A stretch of DNA of 64,000 nucleotides, taken from contig CAAAJI010000005.1 of the NCBI GenBank assembly GCA_900642245.1, positions 99,029 to 163,028 of the forward strand. The letters run 5' to 3'. The stretch's first letter is position 1. Each line of letters begins with the position of its first letter. Origin of the DNA: Fragilaria radians. Taxonomy: Eukaryota; Bacillariophyta; Fragilariophyceae; Fragilariales; Fragilariaceae. The notes beneath the pieces are model-generated. The model was not told where the DNA came from. It did no database searches and saw nothing but the letters and a program-made list of their open reading frames with translations. Made by a program: the position numbers and the translations under genes. Below are positions 53,095-63,617 of the stretch, in pieces.

Positions 53095-53517
53095 ATGAAG
53101 ACTGGCATCTTGACAATCTTTGCTCTATCCTTCGCATCATCCAATGCCTTCGTCGTCACTCCAGGAATTACAACCCCTTCTAGGGTAACTGCTTTGGACG
53201 CTAAATACAAGACAATGGACGAAATATTGTCAAAGTTTCCTGAGGAACTTCCTGTATTGATCAACTTTTACGATGCGAAAACGGAAAATGAAATTAAGAA
53301 CGACATCCTACGCGCGAAGACTTTGTTAAAAGATAGATGTACCTTAGTTTCTATCAAACAACAAGACTATCCTGAAATCGCTAAGGTTTGGGATGCTGAC
53401 AAAAAGTCTCCTTCTATGATTTTGTTCAAAGATGGCACACCGATTATGCGAATGTTTGAGGAGACCCACTACCTAGAAATTGTTTCTCGCGTTGGGCAAT
53501 TTTGCGATGAAGAATGA
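53095..53517 (+). CDS. Thioredoxin-fold protein, plastid-targeted, no active-site cysteines
   Basis: 140 residues from the ATG at 53095. MKTGILTIFALSFASSNAFV is a signal peptide with the SNAF|V cleavage motif, and a short transit stretch follows (VTPGITTPSRVTALD). The rest is a single thioredoxin-like domain: LPVLINFYDAKTENEIKNDI in place of the usual strand plus WCGPC, VSIKQQDYPEIAKVWDADKK, then SPSMILFKDGTPIMRMFEET, whose S-P-S corresponds to the thioredoxin cis-Pro loop (xTPT). The CxxC pair is missing (DAKTEN at the site), so it cannot act as an ordinary disulfide reductase. A binding or regulatory role is more likely. Confidence 0.72.
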   Translation: MKTGILTIFALSFASSNAFVVTPGITTPSRVTALDAKYKTMDEILSKFPEELPVLINFYDAKTENEIKNDILRAKTLLKDRCTLVSIKQQDYPEIAKVWDADKKSPSMILFKDGTPIMRMFEETHYLEIVSRVGQFCDEE

Positions 53518-54822
53518 TATGGGTGATATAAATAAAAAACGATGAAAAAAATTAGTTTCGTTTTTATTTCGAGCGGAAATAATGAATAAGATTCAAAAGG
53601 AAGTATGAAATAAACAATGCAAAAGATTTTCAAAGATTCGCTTTACTTCATTAATAACTTTAAACTATAAGATAGAAACAAGCTTGAATTATCGATAGAT
53701 AAGTCAAGAAAGGCAGTCATGTAAAGTTGAATACTATGAATTCATCTAGATTGCAAACCACAATTTAAATCATCATCAATTCTTATGGGGTTGAGTCTAT
53801 ATTGAGGATTCATCCACATCATTATTTTTCAAGATGCATTTACCTCGTGTGTGCCATTCCTAGACCAGTTTACATTGCATTCCGATCTGGGAGCCTGCAG
53901 CTATTGTGAAAACAAAGAATTGCGAAAAAGCACATACAATTTTCATTTCTTGCTTTCAAGCCCTTCAATCTCAAAGGAAAGGGATCAGCATAATCTCAGC
54001 TTAAATCTTATTGATAATTCAATCAATGAATTAGCTCAACCATTTCCATGGACTTGTATACCAGCTGATGGTACCAATCCTAGAAGAAACAGTTAAGGGT
54101 TTGACAGTGCTTTTGACAATAAGTGATGGAATATCTTTGATCAAATTAATGATGTCGAACTAAATGTATATTTTGGCTTTCAAGCTCATTTGAGTTTGGA
54201 TTTCAATTTATTAGTAAAGTTGGATTATTGTCATCGAACTTCTCTCTAGTGCACAATACTGTTCTCATATGGTATAGTATAAAAGGAGTGCTCATCCAAG
54301 TTTTGATAAAGGAGTTCTGACTTGCCTACATTTACCAGATTCAAACAAAAATGGCAATACAACAAGGAGAATAAAGAGCTAGGACAAAATATGATAATTC
54401 AGTGCATGGAACATGAAATTAGAAGTGCTGGATGTAAAGAAAAGAATGAAGTATTCAATACGCTTTCAGAACTGGCTATGGTGAATAGACAATCAACATG
54501 GGAAATCTTAGAGATGGTCCGCTTTCAAATTGCTCTCTGCCACAGTGACTGATTCAAGTGTGATTTACAACAGAAAAATTGTTAGCTTTCAAATGTACAA
54601 TTGGAGATTGGTATCATTGGAATGATTTTTTTTCTTTTTCTTGAAAATCATCAATACGATATAAAGTGATATCATAAGGATGTGTAAGAATTATCCTTAG
54701 AATAAATCTTCATTAGTTATTGCCTAGATATTTACAGAAAACCTACTTGCCTGCAGAGTTGTAATCCCCTTGTTGAGTCATCTGTAAATAGCTCAGGTAG
54801 CATAACTCTCAATCGCATGCAC
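53518..54822. other. Intergenic with two weak frames
   Basis: Frames at 53851-54096 and 54322-54552 show no motif. The second (CMEHEIRSAGCKEKNEVFNT) has a somewhat protein-like composition but lacks a partner or a convincing start. I leave both out. The rest shows nothing. Confidence 0.4.
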
Positions 54823-56260
54823 CTACGAGCTAGTAAACTTGACTCGCACATCTTCTTCTGTAAGGAAACCAGATGTCAGATTTTGCATATTTCCAGAAAA
54901 GAGGCGTCTTTCCCAAGTATTGACGTCAAAGTACAAGAACTGATGAGTTCCACTGGTAACACCGTCTTCTGGACCTGCTCGTTTAAACCACCGTTTTGAT
55001 TCTGCATGATACCTCCATTCTCTTGAATAAAGTTCTTGAGCTGAATAAGCCTGCAGAGCATCCTTTGGCAAAGCATAAAATATGTAAAGTAATGTTTCAA
55101 GCTGAAACTTGGACAGATGTCCAGTTTTTAATGCTGGGGCTTGCACATAGTAGCACATAGGAAGCTAGAATGTAACCATGATTTGTGAGTTTACTGTATC
55201 CAGATAGCCTTGTATAAGGAAGAAATCAACATACCTGGTAGTGGGTTTCTTTTGATGCAGGTACTTCCGACCATGGGCTTGAAAAGTTTGAGTAAAGGCT
55301 TTCTCCGGAGTTGAAATTCATCGCAAGCATTGTAAGGTCTGTGCCAAGAGCAAGGGCGTTTCTATCTGCGTCTGTCATTCGAATGACGCTCAGCAACCCT
55401 AGCAATCCAAAATCACCACCCAGCGCTGACCCAACAACAGATGCAACGCCAGGAGCAGAGGGAAGACCTGTAGTGGAGACGCTATTTTGAGTTAAAGATC
55501 TTTGTTGAAGTATCGGGGTAGGTTGATTGGAAGGACCCAGTTGCAGGGCTCCTAATGCACCCATTCCTGATCCTCCAAGTAAAGCGCCGTCTCCTTGATT
55601 TTGATTATTTTCTAATTCTCCTGAGTATAAGCTTCCTGATGCTACAGAAGTACGGGACACTGTTGCACCAAAAGAATTGCCTGATCCTGACAGAGAAAGT
55701 CCAGATATTCCGTTTCCACTTAGTAATAAATTCGAATCAGTATGGCTAAGCACTGATCCATTGGATCCACCACCTGACGGTGCACCTGGTAATGCCGGAA
55801 AGTCTTCTGTTGCAATTGTGAAGTTTTGACCTCCAGTCGACCCCGATTGCATTGCTAGACGATATAGGTTCTGAGTGTTTGCAGTTTTTGCTGCTCCTTG
55901 AAGCATTTGTTGGTGCGCCAGTGCCTGTTGCTGTTGTTGTTGCTGCTGTCGTAGCGCTGCTGCAAGAGTGCTACTTGAAGCCGATCCTCCTATAGAACCT
56001 CCTCCGGCTCCCAACGTTGGAAAGTCATTCAGATCAAATGCCGACGATGTGGTTGATGCTGGAGCACCTGATGTAACTGAACTAGATCCTCCTGTTTCAT
56101 AGCCATTGATTAGAGATCCGGGGAAACCTCCCAATAGTATGTCGCCAACACCCGAGGGTTGACCAAACATACCCAAGTTCAAATAATCTGAACTGCCTCT
56201 GCCGTCTAAGGAATTACTTGCGGATGTTGCTGCACTAGAACTTGCGGGCATCGAATCCAT
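54823..56260 (-). CDS. CCR4-NOT complex subunit NOT2
   Basis: Exon 1 is 55235-56260 and exon 2 54823-55164, with a 70-nt intron (GTATGT...TTCTAG) joining THYQ to LPMCYYVQAP. Total 455 residues. The first 300 are Ser/Gly/Gln-rich and disordered, with a polyQ run (ALRQQQQQQQQALAHQQ) and two short linear motifs, FDLNDFPTLG and TEDFPALPG, the N/DFPxL type seen in NOT2 proteins. Then come FGLLGLLSVIRMTDADRNAL and SLYSNFSSPWSEVPA, the conserved lead into the NOT box. The NOT box (about 350-455) has QLETLLYIFYALPKDALQAY, ELYSREWRYHAESKRWFKRA and FLYFDVNTWERRLFSG. NOT2 pairs with NOT3/5 and links the deadenylase complex to mRNA decay and transcription. Confidence 0.93.
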
Positions 56261-57143
56261 GATGTTCTCGTTTCTTTATGAAAAAATGTCTAGCATAATT
56301 TTTGTTCCAGAATACCAGAAAGAGAGAGAGAGAAATCAAAGAGTTAGCTGGCATCGTTTTCAAGCATAATTTGGAATTTCGGAAACTTATTTTGAGACTA
56401 ATCTCGAACTATTAAAACGCATTTTCCGGAAGGTATCAAGAGGACAGGAAAAATGAAAGCATACACTTCTGAGATGCCAAAGCAGCTATAGTCGAAACAA
56501 AAACGAAAATTTCAATGTCGAGTTTCGGAAAATATGATGATTGGCGTCCTAGCTGTAAAGTTGATGGTAATCATTGGCAGCGTAAGCTGTGAAGAGGATA
56601 ATTAGGGAAGGAAGGCGACATAAAGAGTTCATATATCTTGGGATTCTATTTGTGGCACGCTATCGTCGAATACTATATCTACGAACAGCGCGTAGAAACT
56701 GAAGAAAAAATTAACCCAACTACTGCGTCAACAACACTCTGGAGTGACCTGCCAAGAACAATTTTGTACGATGTTGTTCTCACATTCAATAATTGAAAGA
56801 ATCGACCTGTCTCCCACGATAGTAAGTTGCACCGCTCAGCGTAAATTGTTTCAACCAGAATAGACAAAAACGTCAACGACAGTGTCTCGTTGGCTTGGAC
56901 TCTCCTGTCTGTCGTCCCGATAAAGCTGTGCGAGCTGAACGGTGTGAAGGAAGTGGAACGGAGCTGCAGTAGACAGTAGATTAGTCCAAAAATACCAGCA
57001 CTACTTGTTCTGAGATACTCCTACTGTTGTACTAGAGAGAGATCTTCTCAATCATTTTTAGCGCGCAAAAATCAAATCACTCTAAAATTCTTAGTTATTC
57101 GCATCCAGCAACAAATCGTTTCGAACGCATCTAAGGTTGAAAA
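56261..57143. other. Divergent upstream region of NOT2 and RPA3
   Basis: 883 bp between two genes transcribed away from each other. An AG-dinucleotide run (GAGAGAGAGAG) lies at about 56321-56331. I see no third gene. Confidence 0.45.
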
Positions 57144-57586
57144 ATGACGGATCAACCAGACGGTTCATATCCCAGACTCAACGGCAGCCTGCTTCAAACT
57201 GGTCGGTTTAGCAATCAGATTGTTTCTTTGTTGGGTAAAGTTATCATGTTTGACGGCACTACAATAAAGCTTCACTGTGCCGATGGTGTTATTGCAATCG
57301 TCAAATGTGAACCAGATGCAGAAGTTCAGCAAGGATATATCTATGAACTGGTGGGACATGCTAATGAAGACAATACCTTGCAGGTAAGCTATTTATATGT
57401 ATCTTCGATAGAAAATGTCAAACCAAACAGGTACTGAACTAAAGCTTTCTTATCCCACAAGCGCAGCTATTCGTTTCCAGACAGCTTTCAATAGATATGA
57501 ACCTGGACCTTTATAATCGCATGCTAACGGAAGTTCTTCACAATCCTAAATTTTCCGATTACTTCTCTCCCATTCGAGCGAAATAA
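57144..57586 (+). CDS. RPA3: Replication protein A, 14-kDa subunit (RPA3)
   Basis: Exon 1 is 57144-57383, the intron 57384-57466 (83 nt, GTAAGC...GCGCAG), and exon 2 57467-57586, giving 119 residues. The intron is phase 0 and joins NEDNTLQ to LFVSRQLSID. If read through, the frame would end early at 57437. The spliced end IDMNLDLYNRMLTEVLHNPK matches the family's C-terminal helix (D-x-D-L-x-LYN). The OB-fold core has RLNGSLLQTGRFSNQIVSLL (R-x-N...L...G..V...G), TTIKLHCADGVIAIVKCEPD and QQGYIYELVGHA. RPA3 is the smallest subunit of the eukaryotic single-strand DNA-binding trimer used in replication and repair. The length is normal for the family. Confidence 0.9.
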
Positions 57587-57949
57587 CGTTAATGCTGTTT
57601 CCATGTTGTGCATACAAAATTTGAAGAACTTCTGAAGCATATTCATGAGCACTGACTTGGTGGTGCATGATTCTATAGCGTTACGTTGTCTTTCGTGTTT
57701 TCGTCATGCCATTCTTGCTTGAGCATTCAAATACATATTTTCTACCGGTAGCATAAATGGTAGTATATGTAATACTTTAACAACCCAAGTGCGAGTAGAA
57801 TATGATACTACATTGTTTACTATAGTAGCACAGTGAACATTCCATGAGCCATGTATTTTCACCGTAACATGCAATTTCAATCATAATTTCCTTCATGAAA
57901 AAACAATTCTAAAGAAATTGTGGAGTATAGAATTATAAATTCTAAAACT
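57587..57949. other. Spacer between RPA3 and the ABC-class ATPase gene
   Basis: 363 bp of AT-rich sequence. I looked for an upstream exon of the ATPase and found none. Confidence 0.4.
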
Positions 57950-59800
57950 ATGTGGTCGATTTCAACACTAAGTGATCCCATTGAACTAGGGGTACTAGTG
58001 CAAGCATCATCCAGCCTAGACTCCCTGCTCCCGCAATCGTTAACTACTCCTGATGATGAAGAATTGCATGTAATACGAACTGCCATTGCAGATTTCTTTG
58101 TACGACGAATCACTTCTTTCAATGATCACGTTCAAACCTTGGAAAATGCCCTTCAGCGACGTGGGTGTAGAAGCCGAATTTCAACCGCATCTATTCCATA
58201 TGTACTTGAGCGAAGTGACTTTTGGTGCTCAGCTAATCATTTACATTTAATGGTAAGAGTCCGTACAAGCTCAACGGACGAAGCGATTCAAACGGTCCAG
58301 AAAACTTTATTGAACCTTTGGAGTACGGATGAGAATCTCTGTATGAAGCATATTGCATGTTGTGTTCTACAACATCGATTACGCAATTATCTAGTAAACG
58401 AAAAACTAGTTGCGTTTGTGGCCAACGGATCTATTCTACCTCGAAAAAGTGGAGTCAGCCATGCCCCAATGTCAGCTCCGCCAGCAGTACCCTTCCTATC
58501 TCCGAGTAATACAGACCTGACTCGGACAATTACTCTAAACATGGGACCCTGGACATCTTTTTGCGGATTGCAATCTTCTTCTGATGGAAATGTTTCAATT
58601 ACCGGCATGGCCATCCCGGTAGGAATAACGTTGATCGTGGGAGGTGGGTACCATGGAAAGTCTACTCTGTTAAGAACTATTGCTGCTGGTGTATATAACA
58701 AAATACCTGGAGATGGTCGTGAACTTTGTGTCACAATCTACGATGCCTTAACTATTCGTGCTGAAGATGGTCGTTACGTCAATAACTGCAATATCAGTGC
58801 TTTCATATCAAATCTCCCGACGTTGCCGGGGATGAAGCATGCCGTAGATACAAAAAAATTTAGCACTCATGAAGCCTCAGGGTCAACGTCACAAGCTGCC
58901 AATGTAGCTGATGCTATCGAAATGGGTGCGTCCCTCATGCTTGTTGACGAAGACGTAAGTGCAGCCAATTTTATGGCACGAGACGGTCGGATGAGAGCCC
59001 TTGTTATGGATGAAAGTATTACTCCGCTACTTTATCGTGTAAACGGCATGTATTCATCGCTCGGAATTTCATCCATTGTAGTGGTGGGGGGTGTAGGAGA
59101 TTGGTTAGATGTACCTCATAAGGTAATCATGCTTGATAAGTATGTCGCCAGTGACGCTACTGAAAAAGCGAATTCCATCAGCCGCCAGTTTTCCTACGGT
59201 CACGTACAGTATGCCGGGCGTGGAGTGGTCCATCGACTACTATGGGATAAAGATGGAACTCCCAAACCTCGTCGTCCTACAGAGAAGGCGTTAAATCGTT
59301 TTGGAAGTAATGTATCCGTGTCACTATTAGAAGAAAGCGATATGCTGTTGCTGCAACGGTGCTCAAACATCGAGGGAGACGAGGACGATAGCGACGAGGA
59401 CCTTGGTTACATAGATATGTCACGATGCGAGCAACTCCTAGGTAGGAAGGGACAGTTGTTTGGATGTGGCCTCAGTGTTGTGTGGATGTTGCAACAAGCT
59501 CAAAAGCATCCTGAATACGGGATTGTACAATTGATTAATGCTTTGCAAAAACAGATAAAGGAATATGGCATTGCATCCTTGGTCGATAGAAGATCCATAT
59601 TGCAAAACATAGGTGTTGCATTAAGCCCTCGGAAACATGAAATTTTCTTGGCTTTTACTCGAATACGTGGCCTAGAATTCGAAGAGCAACCCGTTGAAGA
59701 AGATGTATTGGAAATAGAAGCTCTCAGGGAAGCTGAGCGAAAGAAACAGGAATTGGCTGACATATGGAACTCTCGACGTAAAAGCAATAGATTTTCTTGA
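57950..59800 (+). CDS. Predicted ATPase of the ABC class
   Basis: 616 residues from the ATG at 57950. The Walker A-like loop is VGGGYHGKSTLLRTIAAGVY (about residue 225). SQAANVADAIEMGASLMLVD and EDVSAANFMARDGRM follow, the S-x-A signature-like stretch and the D-E Walker B (LMLVDED). IVVVGGVGDWLDVPHKVIML is the switch region. These four blocks in this order are those of the COG3044/PF09818 family, found in bacteria and in many protists and plants, with unknown role. An acidic run (GDEDDSDEDLG) and a C-terminal charged helix are present. Compared with bacterial members the N-terminus looks short: the early LxxLDGxxYGAYK-type region is not seen, so an exon may be missing. Confidence 0.8.
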   Translation: MWSISTLSDPIELGVLVQASSSLDSLLPQSLTTPDDEELHVIRTAIADFFVRRITSFNDHVQTLENALQRRGCRSRISTASIPYVLERSDFWCSANHLHLMVRVRTSSTDEAIQTVQKTLLNLWSTDENLCMKHIACCVLQHRLRNYLVNEKLVAFVANGSILPRKSGVSHAPMSAPPAVPFLSPSNTDLTRTITLNMGPWTSFCGLQSSSDGNVSITGMAIPVGITLIVGGGYHGKSTLLRTIAAGVYNKIPGDGRELCVTIYDALTIRAEDGRYVNNCNISAFISNLPTLPGMKHAVDTKKFSTHEASGSTSQAANVADAIEMGASLMLVDEDVSAANFMARDGRMRALVMDESITPLLYRVNGMYSSLGISSIVVVGGVGDWLDVPHKVIMLDKYVASDATEKANSISRQFSYGHVQYAGRGVVHRLLWDKDGTPKPRRPTEKALNRFGSNVSVSLLEESDMLLLQRCSNIEGDEDDSDEDLGYIDMSRCEQLLGRKGQLFGCGLSVVWMLQQAQKHPEYGIVQLINALQKQIKEYGIASLVDRRSILQNIGVALSPRKHEIFLAFTRIRGLEFEEQPVEEDVLEIEALREAERKKQELADIWNSRRKSNRFS

Positions 59801-60255
59801 TCGTCTTTCATTCTTAAATAGCTTGTCATACGACGCATGTTAGTTATATCATAATGTTGTCTTAGTTTTTGGGAAATGAAACTAGACTACCGTAGTAATA
59901 ATGACAAATTTCCTGTTGTCTCTTCCACCTACGTTTGGATTTCTAACTTAAACAAGAAGTACCACAGAAACGTCTTTTGTTTGTATATCAAACTGAATTA
60001 TTGATCACCTTCTCATTCACTTTCTTCATTTGGAAAGAATACAAATTCTATTGGCCTTATGTCTTGGCTGCCAATGCCTATACCTTAATACTTTTTCTCC
60101 CTTTTGGAGTCTTGACAAAGCATTTGCTGCTTTGATTCAAAACAATGGCAATTGGCACTTTTTCTTCTCTTTGTACGGTAACGTGAAACATGAATTTTGG
60201 CCCCGAATCGGGACGCGTAGCTAAGATTGAATTACTTCATTATTTCTTGCACAAC
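59801..60255. other. Intergenic, nothing recognised
   Basis: 455 bp between the ATPase gene and the pogo-like element. Short frames only. Confidence 0.45.
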
Positions 60256-60257
60256 TA

Positions 60258-60290
60258 CCGTCTTCCCACGAATATAACAGAATTGTGTTA
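60258..60290 (+). repeat. Left terminal inverted repeat
   Basis: 33 bp starting CCGTCTTCCC and ending AGAATTGTGTTA; it differs from the right repeat at positions 11 and 16. Confidence 0.88.
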
Positions 60291-60309
60291 TGGTTGAATA
60301 GAACACAAC

Positions 60310-61365
60310 ACTGATGTGCAGGCAGGGGAAGAATTTAAAGCCTCCACAGGATGGCTCTCTAATTTTAAAAATAGATAGCGCCTTGTTTCTAGAAGACAAA
60401 CCTCATGTTGATCACTACCAGAAAATGAAGATGATATTTGTCATCTATGCATTCAAGAAGTTCATAATATTATTGAAAAAAAGGTATTCAGATTAAAAAC
60501 ATTATCAATATGGACCAAGTACCCAGATATTTCGAAACTGAGCCAACATCAACAATAACAACTAAGGAAAGTCGTGAAGTGTTGATGCGTAAAGGGGGAA
60601 CTTCCCACAAGCGTTTTACGGTCACATTTGCTATTTCTGCTGATGGTGTTATGCTACGTCCTCATATTCTTTTCTGTGGGTTAAAAAATAAGCCAGCAGT
60701 CTCTATGGATATTCTTGTTGATGTGAATAAGACTGGAATGTGGAATGATGACATACTGTTTGACTTTCCAAAACATTTTATCCTAAGTCAACAAGAAACT
60801 ACTTTTTATCATGATCCAGTTCTCTATGCTATAGATTCCTACGGTGTGCATCTCAACCTTGCAAAATCAAAGATTCTTGAAAAATATAATGTGTTTGTTG
60901 CAATTTATTGCCCAAGCCTTGGAAGATACATGCCTGCAAACCAAAGCTGGAAATCCCAAAGTACCATCATATATGACAGTTAGCAACTGGACACTGGTTT
61001 GGATTAAGACAATGACACAGGAGTGCATTCAAAACTCATTTACAATAACAGGATTGGTTCCAGCACTCTTTGAAGCTACATATTACAGAGAATCTTGGGA
61101 TGCACTATATGGTGGACTTTTGAGCTGTGATTTTGAATTAGAAGTTGGTACTCTAGAAGCTCCTGAATGGTTTCTCCCTGAAAATGGATCTTCAACTCTG
61201 TTTGAGTGTTTGAATCAAAAGCTGTATGGCAGCAGCAATAGTTGGAAGCAGTATCGAGATCAACATGTTGCATATATGAAACAAGATGCAAATATTCAAG
61301 ATATTACTGATTCTGCATATTTTGATGCATTGCTCAATAATGATTGCAGTGGTTATAAGAAGTAG
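60310..61365 (+). pseudogene. Pogo-type DDE transposase, broken
   Basis: 60310-60510 is the end of the helix-turn-helix part, with stops (FKASTGWLSNFKNR, stop, RLVSRRQTS, stop, then CIQEVHNIIEKKG). 60510-60983 opens at MDQVPRYFETEPTSTITTKE, the NMDQT-x-YFE start of the DDE_1 catalytic domain containing the first Asp, and continues with RKGGTSHKRFTVTFAISADG and LHPHILF-like text (LRPHILFCGLKNKP). A frameshift near 60930-60980 moves the frame to that of 60844-61365, ending with WTLVWIKTMTQECIQNSFTI and a tail (SWDALYGGLLSCDFELEVGT). The DNA-binding N-terminus is largely lost. This family includes pogo, Jerky and CENP-B relatives. Confidence 0.82.
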
Positions 61366-61507
61366 ATAGAGTCGACCTATCACACGAGAGAACCAAAAAT
61401 CATCAGTCATTTGTACAACCGTACAACTACTGCAGTACTTAGTATGACATGAGCAGTAACTGGAAATTACTGTATGGGTTACAGAAAATTATCTTTTCTG
61501 TGCCTTC

Positions 61508-61532
61508 GTGGGTTCGAATCCCACTGCTACCG
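61508..61532 (+). tRNA. 3' half of a tRNA-like sequence
   Basis: GTGGGTTCGAATCCCAC (61508-61524) is a perfect T-arm with the invariant TTCGAAT loop. TGCTACC follows as the 3' side of an acceptor stem, and then G as a discriminator base. The 5' acceptor strand GGTAGCA is not found within 200 bp upstream, and I could not fold a D-arm. The preceding CTGTGCCTTC resembles a long variable arm, as in tRNA-Ser or tRNA-Leu. It lies inside the pogo element. It is best seen as a captured or truncated tRNA, not a working gene. Confidence 0.4.
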
Positions 61533-61864
61533 TTTGCCACTTACCATTAGTAGTAAATAGACTGAATATAAATTCTTATAGTGGTAGTGAATTGGAGATT
61601 TATTCAGCCTCTTCCTTGCACAACTGGACTGGAGTATTGAAGTTCATGATATCAATAAGCAATCAGTTTTTACGTATGCAGTTGAATATCCAACTATGAA
61701 TGTTGTTCTAGCCAAATCCGGTGACTACTTCGCAATCAAGATCCTGGATAGCTAAGGTAGTCTTATATTCAAATACAACACAATTGTGTTATATAAAAAT
61801 GGTGTTATATTCAAACATAATTCTTAATGTTTTCAATTTCTGCTTTTTTCATAAAACTTGAATT

Positions 61865-61897
61865 TAACACAATTCTGTTATTTTCGGGGGAAGACGG
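61865..61897 (-). repeat. Right terminal inverted repeat
   Basis: 33 bp, inverted partner of 60258-60290, followed by the TA target base pair. Confidence 0.88.
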
Positions 61898-61899
61898 TA

Positions 61900-62377
61900 G
61901 TACTCAATTTTAAGGTCCAATTAGTAAAAGCGTAGTTTTAAAAAATGTATCTAATCAGGTTTCTTTTTTCGGCATAATTAAATCGTTAATAGGCATTGTT
62001 CCCCCCTAAATATGCCAGAATTACTGGTGCTAAACTGCTTCTTCATTGCAAACCCATGCAATCAATTATTACAATCTTATGTCTTTGTCCTCTTCCCTTC
62101 ACGATTGATAGAAGGAGGAAGACCTAAAACTCCTGTCCGGACCGTCGTTTGAATCCAGGGATCACTTGGAACCTTGTCCCCGTCAACACCATTGAAACAC
62201 GCTATATCGCTCAGGACCCGTCTAACTCTTTAACTCTAACATGTGGGAGTTGTAAAGAAGCAAGGAAAAGGAATTATACACTCGCTGATATTCAAAATGA
62301 AGCTCATGTTGCCACAAGAGTAAAAAGAACACTATTTGATATGATCTAAGGATTTAAAAAACCTCAAGAAATTAATT
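61900..62377. other. Intergenic with one weak frame
   Basis: A plus-strand frame at 62149-62349 (VNTIETRYIAQDPSNSLTLT, CGSCKEARKRNYTLADIQNE) looks protein-like and has a C-x2-C pair, but it ends after 66 codons and is unrecognised. It may be the last exon or the remnant of a lost gene. Confidence 0.35.
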
Positions 62378-63617
62378 TCAATTATTAGCTGAAGAAATGT
62401 CTGCTTGCTTGAGTGCATCTATAATCGATTGCACATGGTCCCTCCAACTTTGTAACTGTGTTTGCAATGCTTTCCATTGCTTTAGATCAAAATTTCGCAC
62501 AACACTGCGCTCGACCATGATTCTCTTGTGCATTTGATCCATTTTAGCTGAGATAAGGCCAGAAGATACAGCCTGGATGACCCAGGATTCAACTTCTGTT
62601 GGGATCACATCCAAGGTTTGGGCTACCATTTCGTATGGGACTTCCTCCATTTCGGCGGTTAAGGAGCAAAGACTCAAAATTCGCATATGACGAGTACAGC
62701 AATCATCTTCTAGACCGTACTTTGATAAGACGGCCTCTTTGTTGGGAAAGTTACGGTAGTCTTGCAGCTTACCTTCCTGAAACACCTTCAAAAGACCATG
62801 CAAGTCTTTTGCGTCATTACTCGCAAGAGCTTGAATGGCAGGGGTTTCGAGCATACTTCTCTGCTCATGGAATAATGTGATAGGGTCACGAATGGCACCG
62901 ACTGCAGCCTCAATGGCGGCTTCCAGGCTAGCTTGATCTAAAGATGACTAAATTGAATTGGAATCATTATGAGAAAAACAGATGAAGACAATGCTCCAAG
63001 GAGTCTAAGGGATAAAATGGGAAAGAGAACACCTATGAACTTACCTCATCATATGTTTGGAGAAGTAGAAGAGTGAATCTTTGTTTTCGAGATTCATCTT
63101 TTTGGGCAATGGCCTTGTACAATGGTCTACGTTCTTCCTGCCCCAACGACCACCCGTCCAAAAGCAGCTCAATGTCACTGATCACTTCGCTTAAGCGACC
63201 TTCTAAATTCGGTGCTAGACATATGATTCTAATCAAGATTGAGCACTTTTCAGATGGCTTAGATCTTAGATTGTACAATGCAGAGAGGAGACGAATTTGT
63301 TGTTTCGAGTCTGTCACTTGTGTTTCAACCGCGTGCAATAAGGCTTCGGCGAGCTGTTTCTCCTTATCTTGATCAGGGACACGTTCCAATAAAGCTACAA
63401 GAAGAGAAAAGGCAGCACTTTCATCTTCACTGTTCAAGAGTTCATTCATAGCTCCAGGATCAGATATGATAACCTTGAGTAGTCCGGCAGCATCTCCATT
63501 TACGAGGCATTCATCACACTCAGGCGCAAAACTGGGCCGACCGCTTGAAGAAAGAAGTCCTACCAAGCGACTTTCCGCATCTTCAGCTACGTTCACCAAT
63601 GTAGACGACGATGACAT
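62378..63617 (-). CDS. EIF3M: Translation initiation factor eIF3 subunit M
   Basis: Exon 1 is 63045-63617 and exon 2 62378-62947, with a 97-nt intron (GTAAGT...ATTTAG) in phase 0 joining LLQTYDE to SSLDQASLEA. Total 380 residues. The first half is helical repeats (RLLSALYNLRSKPSEKCSIL is typical of eIF3m, with the LY-NL block). The second half is a PCI domain: FHEQRSMLETPAIQALASND, LLKVFQEGKLQDYRNFPNKE, CTRHMRILSLCSLTAEMEEV and PTEVESWVIQAVSSGLISAK, where a winged helix ends with the usual QMHKRIMVER-type strand pair. eIF3m is a structural member of the eIF3 octamer that prepares the 40S subunit for initiation. Without the intron the exon 1 frame ends within four codons of the donor. Confidence 0.93.

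Larger units (their letters stand above)
60256..61899 (+). mobile_element. Pogo-like DNA transposon with 33-bp inverted repeats
   Basis: Terminal inverted repeats CCGTCTTCCCACGAATATAA... (60258-60290) and its partner (61865-61897) match at 31 of 33 positions. Both are bordered by TA (60256-60257 and 61898-61899), the target duplication of Tc1/mariner/pogo elements. The 1.64-kb interior holds a broken transposase on the plus strand. Extra copies of ACAC/ATTGTGTTAT-type words lie just inside the right end (about 61775-61810), probable subterminal binding repeats. The 33-bp repeats are well kept although the transposase is dead, so either it died recently or it was mobilised in trans. Confidence 0.85.

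Noticed and set aside
54876..55100. Alternative minus-strand frame overlapping NOT2 exon 2
   Set aside because: The other frame continues the NOT box and fits the splice sites; this one is a shadow.
57384..57437. Read-through end of RPA3 without splicing
   Set aside because: The spliced form restores the family's C-terminal helix and normal length; the read-through tail does not match the family.
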